Of a stretch of DNA of 19,842 nt, positions 1 to 7,561 are shown one piece after another (the first letter of the stretch is position 1; every line of letters begins with the position of its first letter). Source of the DNA: Desulfovibrio sp. (lineage in GTDB: Bacteria > Desulfobacterota > Desulfovibrionia > Desulfovibrionales > Desulfovibrionaceae). The position numbers and the translations under genes were made by a program. Under the pieces are notes generated by a model. That model was not told the DNA's origin. It did no database searches and saw nothing but the letters and a program-made list of their open reading frames with translations. The stretch lies in the NCBI GenBank assembly GCA_014804905.1, contig JAAUYX010000091.1, positions 8,197 through 28,038 on the forward strand. The letters run 5' to 3'.

Positions 1-2
1 AT

Positions 3-341
3 GTGGAACCGGGCCTTTCGGACGCGGACATCGCCGCGCTGGAAACGCGGCTGGACTTCCGCCTTTCCGAAGGCCTCAAGAAGCTGCTCAGAGAGTGCGC
101 CACCATCTCCATGAACGGCCTTTCCGTGCGCGCGGCGCACTTCGGGCCCATCGTCATGCCGAGTTCCGAGGCGCTCATCATCGGCGAGCTCTACCTGCAC
201 AATCCCGGCGACCGCCTGCTCATGCTCCCGAACGACGAGACCGTCTACTACCTCGAGCAGCGCAACGGGGCTATCACCAAGCTCGCGGATTCGCTGGAGA
301 ACTTCTTCAATCAGACTCTTCCTCGGCATCTGTACGGCTAG
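3..341 (+). CDS. SMI1/KNR4 (SUKH)-like small protein, 5' end uncertain
   Basis: A 112-aa reading frame opens with GTG at position 3 and ends with TAG. The N-terminal part (L-S-D-A-D-I-A-A-L-E, then R-L-x(3)-L-x-E-G-L-K-K-L-L) resembles the first helices of SMI1/KNR4 (SUKH-1) domains, and the end (an acidic residue, then T-V-Y-Y-L, later L-A-D-S-L-E-N-F) fits the close of such a domain. SUKH proteins are often immunity proteins against contact-dependent toxins, but many are unassigned, and no toxin gene is visible here. The window edge may cut the true start, because the frame is open to base 1. The last 35 bases overlap the 3' end of the convergent TtcA-like gene. The family call is by eye and moderate. 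Confidence 0.55.
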   Translation: MEPGLSDADIAALETRLDFRLSEGLKKLLRECATISMNGLSVRAAHFGPIVMPSSEALIIGELYLHNPGDRLLMLPNDETVYYLEQRNGAITKLADSLENFFNQTLPRHLYG

Positions 342-1095
342 GCTGCGCTTCGTCCGCTCCCGCATGGCGCCCAAGCTGCCAGCGGGTGAGGCCGCGCAGG
401 ATGGAGCGTCGCGCCTCGGGGATGTCGGCGGCGAGCTGACGCAGGCTCGCCTCCATGCTGCTTCGCGCCGTGTGCCCGGCCGAAGGGCAGGCGTTTTCCC
501 ATACGGGGAGCCCCCACTGCCGGGCCGCCGCCCGCACATGCTTCTTTTCCACCAGGAGGAGCGGGCGCACGAGCGTTAGGCCGCCGCGGAAAAAGCTCTC
601 GCGCATGGCGAGCCCGTCCACCCGGCCATTGCGGCAGAGATTGAGGAAGAAGGTGGTCACGAGGTCGTCGGCCGTGTGCCCCAGCGCGAGATGGGTGAGG
701 CGGTACTGGCGGCAGAGGTCGAAGAGGCGCTTGCGCCTGAGCCATGCGCAGCGGAAACAGGCCGAGCGCTTGCGGTTGCGCTCCGAATGGGCCTCGGGGC
801 CATGGTCCGTGAGCTCCACATGGCCGGGGATGCCCTCGGCGGCCAGCCACGGGGCGAGCGCCCCATGGGCCGCGGGCTCGAAGCCCGGATTGCAGTGCAA
901 GGCCATGATTTCAAAGGGAAAGGGCACGATGCCCTGGCGAATCTTCAGCGTCTTCAGGAGCACAAAACTGTCCACCCCGCCGGACACGGCAACACCGATG
1001 CGGCAGCCGGGACGCAGCATGGCGGCCTTCTGCATGGCGAGGCCCGTGGCCTTGACGCAGACCTCCTGCGCGTATGAGCGTTTTTCGCGTGCCAT
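307..1095 (-). CDS. TtcA-like tRNA 2-thiocytidine synthetase family protein (PP-loop ATPase)
   Basis: A 262-aa cytoplasmic protein of the TtcA/TtuA PP-loop family, which adenylates a tRNA base and replaces oxygen by sulfur; TtcA makes 2-thiocytidine at position 32. The PP-loop SGGVDS is at residues 38-43, a CFRC motif gives Cys113 and Cys116, LGHTADD is at 138-144, and a later Cys203 sits where TtcA has its third cluster ligand. The three cysteines that bind the [4Fe-4S] cluster in TtcA therefore seem kept. The ATG at 1095 has a GGGAGG ribosome binding site about 5 bases upstream. The gene is monocistronic as far as seen, divergent from rpoZ, and its 3' end overlaps the SMI1-like gene by 35 bases. 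Substrate position on tRNA is not proven; a related PP-loop enzyme remains possible. Confidence 0.8.
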   Translation of the reverse strand: MAREKRSYAQEVCVKATGLAMQKAAMLRPGCRIGVAVSGGVDSFVLLKTLKIRQGIVPFPFEIMALHCNPGFEPAAHGALAPWLAAEGIPGHVELTDHGPEAHSERNRKRSACFRCAWLRRKRLFDLCRQYRLTHLALGHTADDLVTTFFLNLCRNGRVDGLAMRESFFRGGLTLVRPLLLVEKKHVRAAARQWGLPVWENACPSAGHTARSSMEASLRQLAADIPEARRSILRGLTRWQLGRHAGADEAQPSRTDAEEESD

Positions 1096-1146
1096 AAGCC
1101 TCCCGGGCTGCCCGCACGGCCGCGCCCGGCAGCTCCGGCACAGCGC

Positions 1147-1175
1147 TTGACGGTGTGGCCGCCCTCGTCTAAAGT
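1147..1175 (+). promoter_or_regulatory. sigma70-type promoter of rpoZ-dnaJ
   Basis: TTGACG (1147-1152), a 17-base spacer and TAAAGT (1170-1175) lie about 100 bases before rpoZ. The -35 box matches consensus at 5 of 6 bases and the -10 box at 4 of 6. No other gene lies between it and rpoZ. Confidence 0.6.
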
Positions 1176-1184
1176 AGCGCGTTT

Positions 1185-1241
1185 CAGCCGGGGCAAGCCC
1201 GGCTGCCGCCCCTTTACAACAACCGGGGCGGCATTATTTTT
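1185..1241 (+). promoter_or_regulatory. two adjoining hairpins in rpoZ leader, possible attenuator
   Basis: Hairpin 1 pairs 1185-1192 with 1198-1205 (8 bp, perfect, 5-base loop). Hairpin 2 pairs 1205-1212 with 1225-1232 (8 bp, perfect, 12-base loop) and is followed by a T-rich run (ATTATTTTT, 1233-1241), so it looks like an intrinsic terminator. Both lie between the promoter and the rpoZ ribosome binding site. They share base 1205 and could interfere with one another. No peptide or known riboswitch was recognised here. Confidence 0.4.
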
Positions 1242-1272
1242 CCGGCGTGACCCCGCCGCAAACGGAGGCAGC

Positions 1273-1542
1273 ATGGCCCGCATCACCGTTGAAGATTGCC
1301 AGGAGCGCGTGGACAACCGTTTCCTGCTTGTGCAGATGGCCATCAAGCGCGTGCGCCAGTATCGCGAGGGCTACGAGCCCCTGCTGGAATCGCGCAACAA
1401 GGAAGTGGTCACCGCACTGCGAGAAATCGCGGCCGGCAAGATACTTCCCGACGACAAGTCGCTCTATACGCCGCTTCCGACAGATGGGGAAGCGCCCGTC
1501 GCCACTCCCGCCGACGAGGCCACTTCCACTTCCGGGAACTGA
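1273..1542 (+). CDS. rpoZ: DNA-directed RNA polymerase omega subunit
   Basis: An 89-aa protein that matches the small omega subunit, which binds the beta' C-terminus and helps assemble RNA polymerase. The start MARITVEDC, followed by V-D-N-R-F-L-L-V and a basic stretch with R-V-R-Q-Y, is the family core; E-V-V-T-A-L-R-E-I-A-A-G-K-I follows, as in omega proteins that end with a short acidic, low-complexity tail. The ATG at 1273 has a GGAGG site 4 bases upstream. A longer open frame exists upstream in phase but lacks a ribosome binding site and starts before the family begins. It is followed after 60 bases by dnaJ, an order I associate with Desulfovibrio. Confidence 0.93.
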   Translation: MARITVEDCQERVDNRFLLVQMAIKRVRQYREGYEPLLESRNKEVVTALREIAAGKILPDDKSLYTPLPTDGEAPVATPADEATSTSGN

Positions 1543-1602
1543 CAGCCCGGATGACGGCGCGCGCCGGTGTCGCGCGGCCGCACAAGGACTGTACGCCAGA
1601 TC

Positions 1603-2715
1603 ATGACAGTACGCGACTATTACGAGGTGCTCAGCGTTTCGCGCAGCGCCGGGACCGAGGAAATCAGGCGCGCCTACCGCAAGCTCGCCATGCGCTACCA
1701 CCCGGACAGGAATCCGGGCGACGCCGAGGCCGAGCTCAAGTTCCGCGAGGCCGCCGAAGCCTATGAGGTGCTCCGCGACCCGGACAAACGCGCCCGCTAT
1801 GACCGTTTCGGCCATGCGGGCGTGCAGGGCAGCGCCGGCGGCGGCTTCGGCAGCGCGGAAGACATCTTCGCCCACTTCAGCGACATTTTCGGCGACCTTT
1901 TCGGTTTCGCCGGGGGAGCTCGCGGCTCCCGCGCCGAAGCGGGCGCCGATTTGCGCTACAATCTCACCATCAGCTTTACCCAGGCGGCCCACGGCGACGA
2001 GATCAGCCTCTCCGTGCCGCACCATATCGAGTGTCCCGACTGCCAGGGCAGCGGTGCGGCCCCCGGCACCCAGCCCGAGACCTGCCCCCAGTGCCACGGC
2101 ACGGGCCAGGTGCGCCGCAACCAGGGCTTTTTCCAGCTCGCCATGCCCTGCCAGGCCTGCCACGGCACGGGCCGCATCATCCGGAAGCCCTGCCCGCGCT
2201 GCAAGGGCGAAGGTCGCGTGGAGGACGAGCACGAGATTCGGGTGCGCATCCCGGCGGGGGTGGACACGGGTACGCGCCTCAGAGTGCGCGGCGAAGGCGA
2301 GGCGGGCGTTCACGGCGGCCCTCCCGGCGACCTCTATGTGGTGCTCACCGTGGAGCAGGATTCCCGCTGGGAACGCCACGGTCAGGACCTCGTCTATACC
2401 CAGGAAGTGAGCTTCGTGCAGGCGGCCCTCGGCTGCCGCGTGGAAGTGCCGGGCATCGACGGGCCACTGGGCATGGAAATCCCCAAAGGGGTGCAGTCCG
2501 GGGCTTTGCTCAGGCTCGCGGGCCAGGGGATGCCCTGGCCGGGGCGCAAGCAGCGCGGAGATTTGCTCATCTCCGTCAAGGTGGTCACGCCCACGCGCAT
2601 CAGCGCGCGCCAGGAAGAGCTTTTGCGCGAATTTGAGCGCGTCGGCGAGGAAAGCGCCTTTGACAAGGTCAAGAACGCCGCCAAGAAAATCGGCAAGGTC
2701 ATGGGCCTCGACTGA
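1603..2715 (+). CDS. dnaJ: chaperone protein DnaJ
   Basis: A 370-aa type I J-domain co-chaperone that stimulates DnaK ATPase and delivers unfolded clients. The J domain covers residues 1-70 with HPD at 33-35. A short Gly/Phe-rich region with D-I-F repeats follows (71-110). Four zinc motifs are present at Cys144/147, Cys161/164, Cys183/186 and Cys197/200, all CxxC followed by x-G-x-G. The C-terminal client-binding domains are complete. I take the ATG at 1603 (MTVRDYYEVL) because the family begins there; the open frame extends 12 codons upstream to a GTG at 1567, which adds a non-conserved leader. No strong ribosome binding site is seen, so it may depend on rpoZ transcription and read-through. 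Confidence 0.95.
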   Translation: MTVRDYYEVLSVSRSAGTEEIRRAYRKLAMRYHPDRNPGDAEAELKFREAAEAYEVLRDPDKRARYDRFGHAGVQGSAGGGFGSAEDIFAHFSDIFGDLFGFAGGARGSRAEAGADLRYNLTISFTQAAHGDEISLSVPHHIECPDCQGSGAAPGTQPETCPQCHGTGQVRRNQGFFQLAMPCQACHGTGRIIRKPCPRCKGEGRVEDEHEIRVRIPAGVDTGTRLRVRGEGEAGVHGGPPGDLYVVLTVEQDSRWERHGQDLVYTQEVSFVQAALGCRVEVPGIDGPLGMEIPKGVQSGALLRLAGQGMPWPGRKQRGDLLISVKVVTPTRISARQEELLREFERVGEESAFDKVKNAAKKIGKVMGLD

Positions 2716-2749
2716 GCGGCTCCAAGCGGCCTGCGGAGAGTTATGAAAC

Positions 2750-2787
2750 CGGCGTCGCATCTCTGGATGTGGCGCCGCTTTGCTTTT
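2750..2787 (+). terminator. strong intrinsic terminator after dnaJ
   Basis: A 12-bp stem (2750-2761 with 2766-2777, two G-U pairs on the + transcript) with a 4-base loop is followed by CTTTGCTTTTC. It sits between the convergent dnaJ and GT9 genes. On the minus strand the T run is weaker (GTTTCAT), so it may act only partly in that direction. Confidence 0.75.
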
Positions 2788-2788
2788 C

Positions 2789-3925
2789 TCAGAGCGCGTG
2801 CAGCCCGTGCAAGGCCGCGAGTACATCCTCCACGGGCAAATGCTGGAGGGCGGGCTCGGCGTCGCGGGGATATTCAAAGCCCAGGTCGAGATAGGCGAAA
2901 CGGCCGGCCCGCGGCAACAGGCTCACGCAGCGCGGCCCCACCGGGCCCCAGCGCCTGGGGTCGGTGGCCCCGTGCAGCCCCACCGTGGGCGCTCCGGCAA
3001 GGGCGGCGAGGTGCATGACTCCCGTATTCACGGACACCACGGCGTCGGCCCGCGAAAGCAGCCACGCCAGTTCCGGCAGGCTGGTGCGTCCGGCGAGGGA
3101 GTGGAGATGCGGCGCGCCGGGCAGATGCTCCCGCAGAAAGGCCGCGTTGCGCGGGGCGTCGGCCGCGCTCCCCGTGAGCCAGACGCTGAAGCCAGCCCCC
3201 GTGAGCTCGCGCGCAAGCCGGGCCCAGTGGGCCGCAGGCCATTCCTTGAGCCCGCTCTTGTAGCCGGCGGGCCACATGTGAAGGAAAGCATGGCGCCGCC
3301 CATCCGCCAGCGCCCGCGTGAGCTGAGGCGATAATGCGGGCTCCGCTGCCGGCAGGCGCAAGGCGGGCGCGCCGCAAAGCCCGGGCCAGAGCGCGCGGCC
3401 GAGGGCGAGAAAATTTTCCGTTTCATGCAGGTCCGGGCTGTGCGCGACCGTGCGGTCATAGCCCAGAGCCCGCGCCTGCCCCTTCGTGGCAAAGCCCACG
3501 GTGAGGCCGGCGCCCGAGAGATTGCTGACAATGGCCCCGAGGCGCGCCCATTGCGTGCTGTCGATGAGCAGGTCATAGCGGCGCGCGCGCACATGGCGCA
3601 GCATAGTCGGGACATGGCGCACGCCGAAGGCGGTGACGGCGTCCGCGTGGGGGATGAGCGGCGCGGCCCCGGCATTGCCGGAGGAGACCACGAGCTCCAG
3701 CTCGGCCTCGGGAAGCCTGCGGCGCAGCCCTTCAAGCAGGCCGGAAAGCAGGAGCAGGTCGCCGATGGCCCCCAGGCAGATGATGCCCACGCGCCGGGCA
3801 TCGGCGGGGTCCGCGCTGCGCCGCGGCCGCTCCAGCATCCGCCCGCCTGCGGCCAGGGCCGCCAGCGGGATGCCCGCATACCTGTCCAGCCAGCGGTGGA
3901 GGCGGTTGCCCCTTTCGGCTGCCAT
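2789..3925 (-). CDS. glycosyltransferase family 9 (heptosyltransferase-like) protein
   Basis: A 378-aa GT-B fold transferase of family GT9, which includes ADP-heptose:LPS heptosyltransferases; it would act at the inner face of the cytoplasmic membrane on a nascent surface glycan. The N-terminal L-G-A-I-G-D-L-L-L motif is at 51-59. The C-terminal donor site shows H-M-W-P-A-G-Y-K-S-G then K-E-W-P (residues 216-230), T-G-S-A-A-D at 251-256, and NTGVMHLAAL at 300-309 followed by G-A-P-T-V-G-L-H-G. All are family hallmarks. The start is the ATG at 3925, which shares its A with the TGA stop of wbaP (TGATG), so translation is coupled. A TTG one codon upstream is less likely. Sugar donor and acceptor cannot be read from sequence. 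Confidence 0.85.
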   Translation of the reverse strand: MAAERGNRLHRWLDRYAGIPLAALAAGGRMLERPRRSADPADARRVGIICLGAIGDLLLLSGLLEGLRRRLPEAELELVVSSGNAGAAPLIPHADAVTAFGVRHVPTMLRHVRARRYDLLIDSTQWARLGAIVSNLSGAGLTVGFATKGQARALGYDRTVAHSPDLHETENFLALGRALWPGLCGAPALRLPAAEPALSPQLTRALADGRRHAFLHMWPAGYKSGLKEWPAAHWARLARELTGAGFSVWLTGSAADAPRNAAFLREHLPGAPHLHSLAGRTSLPELAWLLSRADAVVSVNTGVMHLAALAGAPTVGLHGATDPRRWGPVGPRCVSLLPRAGRFAYLDLGFEYPRDAEPALQHLPVEDVLAALHGLHAL

Positions 3926-5325
3926 CAATACGCGCCGTAGCCCGTCAACACAACGGGAATGGTCCGCCCGAGAATCCAGATGTCCATCCAGATGGACCAG
4001 TTGTTGATATAGTAATGGTCAAAGGCCACGCGCTCGGCATAGGTCGTGTTGTTGCGGCCCGAAATCTGCCAGAGCCCGGTGAGGCCGGGGCGCACCCGGC
4101 AATACTCGTCAAAGACCGCGCCGTATTTTTTCACTTCCGCGACCACAATGGGGCGCGGCCCCACAAGGCTCATGTCGCCCATGACCACGTTGAGGAGCTG
4201 GGGCAACTCGTCAAGGCTCGTCTTGCGCAGGAAGCGGCCCATGCGGGTGATGCGCGGGTCCTCCCTGAGCTTGTGGTCGCGCTCCCATTCCTCCTTGAGC
4301 ACCGCGTCTCCGGCAAGCCACTCCTTGAGTTTTGCGTCCGCGTCCGACACCATGGTGCGGAATTTATAGACGCGCAAGAGGCGCCCCTCCCGCCCGATGC
4401 GCATTTGCCGATAGATAGGCGCGCCGGGACTGTCCAGCCGGATGAGCAGCGCCAGCAGGAGCCCCAGGGGCACGACCACGGGCAGAAGCAGGATGCAGAA
4501 CAGGATGTCGATGGCGCGTTTGATGGCGAGGCGCCGCCAGTCATGGAGATTCTGGGTGAGCAGAAAGACCGTGACCCCGCTGAGCTCGCAGGGGGTGAGC
4601 CAGTAGCGGCGGAAGCCCGCCTCCAGCGCGGGAACCACGATGACCTTGGCGAAATGGCGGCTCGCCTCGGTCACATAGTCCACGGACCCGCGCTCGTTGA
4701 CCCGCGGCAGGAGCAGGGCCACGGCGCCGGGCCAGCGGCGCGCCGCCCCGGCCAGTTGCAGGGCCGCGTGTTCCGCATCATTGGAAAGGTCGAGCATGGT
4801 CACGGGCCGCAAGCCATGCTGCGGATGCCGCCGCAAATAATGCCAGAGGCGTTTGGCCGCCGGGCCCTTGTCAAGAATGATGAGCGGGCTGCTCCACCAG
4901 GGGAGCCGCGCAAACAGCCTGATGCACAAAAGGCGCAACAGCGGCAGCGTGACGAGGCTGATGGCCCAGCCGCCGCAGATGACGAGCCTGGAATAGAGGT
5001 CGCCCGTTTGCGAAAGAAAGAGGACCAGGAGTATGACCGCATAGATCAGGGTAACGAGGAGAAAGACCGCCTTCATCTGCCTGTCCGGCGGCAGGCTGAG
5101 GCTGCGGTAGAGGCCCAGGGAGGTGCCGAGGAGCGGAGCCACGAGCAGGAAAGGAAAAACCCAGTGATAGAGGTCCGGGTCCACGCCGCCAAAGGCCGCG
5201 CGCACCAGCAGCAGCGCGAACATGGTGCCGAGCAGCGCCGCAAGGTCGGACAGGGCGAGCACGGCCGAGCGCATGGGCAGGCCCACACGTTGCATGAAAA
5301 CGGGAAGCTGGCTGATGCGGCGCAT
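3925..5325 (-). CDS. wbaP: WbaP-type undecaprenyl-phosphate sugar phosphotransferase
   Basis: A 466-aa polyprenyl-phosphate hexose-1-phosphate transferase that starts a lipid-linked repeat unit for O-antigen, capsule or exopolysaccharide. Four hydrophobic segments lie in residues 20-135, then a soluble CoA-binding-like domain (145-260), a fifth membrane or re-entrant segment (270-295), and the catalytic domain: KFRTM at 321-325, DELPQL at 372-377, GPRP at 389-392, RPGLTGLWQ at 412-420. It ends in G-Y-G-A-Y, as WbaP proteins do. I choose the ATG at 5325, with AAGGG about 5 bases upstream; in-phase ATG 5373 and TTG 5394 lack a ribosome binding site. GT9 follows with overlapping stop and start. 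Galactose-1-phosphate is the usual WbaP substrate, but the sugar here is not known. Confidence 0.88.
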   Translation of the reverse strand: MRRISQLPVFMQRVGLPMRSAVLALSDLAALLGTMFALLLVRAAFGGVDPDLYHWVFPFLLVAPLLGTSLGLYRSLSLPPDRQMKAVFLLVTLIYAVILLVLFLSQTGDLYSRLVICGGWAISLVTLPLLRLLCIRLFARLPWWSSPLIILDKGPAAKRLWHYLRRHPQHGLRPVTMLDLSNDAEHAALQLAGAARRWPGAVALLLPRVNERGSVDYVTEASRHFAKVIVVPALEAGFRRYWLTPCELSGVTVFLLTQNLHDWRRLAIKRAIDILFCILLLPVVVPLGLLLALLIRLDSPGAPIYRQMRIGREGRLLRVYKFRTMVSDADAKLKEWLAGDAVLKEEWERDHKLREDPRITRMGRFLRKTSLDELPQLLNVVMGDMSLVGPRPIVVAEVKKYGAVFDEYCRVRPGLTGLWQISGRNNTTYAERVAFDHYYINNWSIWMDIWILGRTIPVVLTGYGAY

Positions 5326-5441
5326 GGCTGCCCTTGGCAATGACGTTGCGTGGCCGCGCGCGTGACCCGGCATGACCGGCAGGCGGCAGCTCAACCCGGC
5401 AGGGGAGCCCCGGCCGGACGATGTCGCGAATGACCAGCCGT

Positions 5442-5469
5442 ACTATAGCAAAGCTCCCGCTGAGCGCAA
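5442..5469 (-). promoter_or_regulatory. candidate sigma70 promoter for wbaP-GT9
   Basis: On the minus strand, TTGCGC (5464-5469), a 16-base spacer and TATAGT (5442-5447) lie about 115 bases before the wbaP start. The -10 box matches 5 of 6 consensus bases, the -35 box only 3 of 6. Confidence 0.45.
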
Positions 5470-5502
5470 GCCCGGGGCGCCGTCGGGCAACCACAGCCTA
5501 TA

Positions 5503-5526
5503 GGGGCTTGAGTATCCCCAAGCCTC
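5503..5526 (-). other. hairpin between transferase copy 1 and wbaP
   Basis: Bases 5503-5510 can pair with 5519-5526 (8 bp, one G-U pair, 8-base loop), 12 bases past the stop of copy 1. No T run follows on either strand, so it is at best a weak or factor-assisted transcript end. Confidence 0.3.
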
Positions 5527-5537
5527 AACAAGGGGCA

Positions 5538-7336
5538 TCAAGACAGGGCGCGGTGCGCCTGCCAGTACCTCTTTGCCAAGGGTTTTTTCAGACCCAGCGC
5601 CATCGCTGCCAGCCTGCGCAAAGGCAACGGGATTTTCATAGCGAGCGGCAGGACGCGGTTCAATCTGTCAAGAACGGGATGCGAGAAATGCTGCGGCATC
5701 TTTTCCGCCAGGGCATTGACCTCCTGCAATACAGACGGATCATACTGCGCCCACTCCATCAGGAGGAAGAAAAGGGCGCGTTTTTTGCGTGGGCCCGGTA
5801 GATGAAAGGAAGTTGCCATCAAGAGCAATGAGACCACGCTCTTTTGTGGATATTTGCGCAAGAGGTGCCGAATCAGTCCAACACCCTGCGTAAACGGCAG
5901 CTCCTGAAGGGTATTGGCAAGCCACATATCCGCGTAACGTGCGATGTTATTCGGTGTGTCGGCGATATGGAAGGGCATGAGGGCTCGCCGGAGGAACAGC
6001 AGCCAGATTTTTGGCGACACCTCACCCGGCTGGATTTGCATGACGGAATTCAGCCAATAGTCAACGTAGGCCAGCTCATATGGGCTTTTTTTTGTCAGCT
6101 TGGCCATAAGCCTCAGCTTGTCCGCCAATGTCGATAAGGGCGTATCGCCTTTTTCCATCCTGAGCCACGCCGGATCATCGTCATCCTCAAGAATACGCTT
6201 GATCATGCCAGCCAGAAGAGAGAAATTCCGCCCAAGGGTCGGCATCTCTCTCGCCTGCTTCTCAGCCAGGCTTTGTGTCCAAGCTTTGACATCCCTTTCC
6301 ATTTCCTCGAGGAGAGGGACGAATTGCGAGGGGTTGCCGATGATCCAGCCCCATTCATCGCGCACAGGTTCGGTTTTCTCAGGCGTATGGATCAATCGAA
6401 CGGCTGGCTTTTTTACCGTCATGCAGAAGTTGATAAAACCATCTGAATAATCGGTAACAAAATAATCCGCGCGGGCAAGCCAAAATTTATTGTCATCATC
6501 TTCATCCAGAAAAAAACGTCCGCTTGGCGCAAATCTGGCTTTGAGCCGCTCGCCCACGGGATGATGCCGCTCACTGGCCATCAGCCGAAAAACAGCTATG
6601 CCGTTGGGGGACCAGGCGAAATAATTTGAAACCATCCCCCCCCACATTTCTACATAGGAATCCACATCGATTTTTTGAAGGTCAATGGCGAAGCCCACAT
6701 GGGTCGGGTAGACTAAAAGAATCGGCGCCGTGGTCCTCGCGGAACTTTTCTGCCGTTCTTCAAGGATTAGGTCAATTTTTGGATGCCCAGCCACCAACTG
6801 TGTAAAAGAGGGTTGTCGGTGGATTTTGCTCGCATTGGGAAAGAAGCTGTAATCAAAAGAGCGCAGGTATGCTTTATCACTAACAAAGTAATCATAAAAA
6901 AAGTTCCAGCAGTTGGGGTTTGGTACACCCGCATGGTGCGGCATCCCAACAAGCTTTGCTCCGATATGGCGGGCATTGTTGGGACAACTTAGCCAGTAGT
7001 CGTTCGTCACAAGGACTTCAACGAAATTTAACAGACGAAAAAATTTGGCGTCATCGAGCTGGTAAATATGCTGATTACCTTGAGAGAGAGAGAGAGAGAG
7101 AGAGAGGAGGGCTCAGGTATGAGCTTCTCCAGCAGGGGCTTGGCGCTTTCATTGAAAAAGAAAACAACGGGAACGCCCAGATTGAGGAGCTCCTCGCGTA
7201 AGCGCCAGAGCACATCCACATTTTGGCGCGGCAAGCGCGTAGCCCACATTCCCACTACCATTTCAGGATATTGGGGCCACAGCGCAGCGCATTTGGTAGC
7301 GCTGTCAAGGACCGGAAAGACGGGAGTGGCAGGCAT
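5538..7336 (-). CDS. phase-variable TagB/TagF-like surface transferase, copy 1, out of frame (OFF)
   Basis: This gene lies in two frames. The N-terminal frame starts at ATG 7336 (AGGGA upstream) and runs 102 codons to a stop at 7028. The C-terminal frame ends at 5538 and contains TDYS, D-E-W-G-W and the end L-G-L-K-K-P-L-A-K shared with copies 2 and 3. The switch point is a (GA)12 tract at 7082-7106 (codons about 77-85). After the tract, the second frame reads N-Q-H-I-Y-Q-L-D-D, which matches both paralogues. Removing one GA unit, or adding two, joins the frames into 598 aa, against 605 and 613 aa for the paralogues. The GTG at 7010 is the internal Val of L-V-T-N-D-Y and not a start. I infer transfer of a CDP-linked phosphate group, perhaps phosphoramidate, to a glycan. 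No other disabling change is seen, so this is a switchable gene more than a dead one. Confidence 0.85.
6636..6643 (-). repeat. G8 homopolymer (coding strand) inside copy 1
   Basis: Eight C on the + strand read as G8 on the coding strand and encode W-G-G; the paralogues have W-S-E and W-S-N there with no such run. Poly-G of about this length is the usual switch in Campylobacter surface genes. Confidence 0.6.
7082..7106 (-). repeat. (GA)12 microsatellite within the copy 1 coding region
   Basis: Twelve uninterrupted GA units plus one G (CT units on the coding strand) encode alternating Ser-Leu. The reading frame of copy 1 breaks exactly across the tract. Dinucleotide tracts of this length mutate by slipped-strand mispairing in other bacteria. 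Confidence 0.92.
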
Positions 7337-7561
7337 GTATGTTCCCTAGGCGGTTAAAATTGTTGGACCTTCAGCGCATCGCAGACAAGGTCCTCAGGTG
7401 TTAGCCCAATGCGCTTGAATCACCAGCGCGCTCCATCACGAGTGCACTTTGCAAGCTGAGATGTGCGCTGTGGGAAAACCTAATTACTTCAAGCATTACC
7501 CGTAATCATGCAATTCCCGCTGTGCATATATTGACGCCCGGCAACTCCCGTGTAGCGGCGC
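7337..7561. repeat. spacer between copies 1 and 2, homologous to the spacer at 9380-9605
   Basis: No gene was found in these 225 bases. The spacer is related to the next one (226 bases): both contain CGGCAACTCC and then GCGCTCATGAAAGCG into the 3' end of the neighbouring copy, and both hold a diverged A-A-T-G-C-G-C-T block with CCAGC nearby. It looks like part of the duplicated unit. No convincing promoter or terminator is visible. Confidence 0.6.

Noticed and set aside
3..341. Toxin-immunity system at the left edge
   Set aside because: SMI1/KNR4-like proteins can be immunity proteins, but no toxin or secretion gene is in view, and the gene may be cut by the window edge.
1096..1200. Divergent promoter for the TtcA-like gene (TTGCCC, 17 bases, TTTAGA on the minus strand)
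   Set aside because: Only half of the -10 bases match and it overlaps the better plus-strand promoter; not supported enough to list.
1234..2877. Minus-strand 547-aa open frame over rpoZ-dnaJ
   Set aside because: It is an antisense artefact of GC-rich coding DNA; the plus strand encodes unmistakable RpoZ and DnaJ with zinc motifs and ribosome binding sites.
4015..5343. Plus-strand 442-aa open frame over wbaP
   Set aside because: The composition is biased and low in hydrophobic residues with no recognisable domain, while the minus strand carries all WbaP motifs.
5538..7010. A separate 490-aa protein starting at GTG 7010
   Set aside because: The GTG is the internal Val of L-V-T-N-D-Y shared with both paralogues; homology continues upstream through the same frame to the GA tract, so this is the C-terminal part of the split gene.
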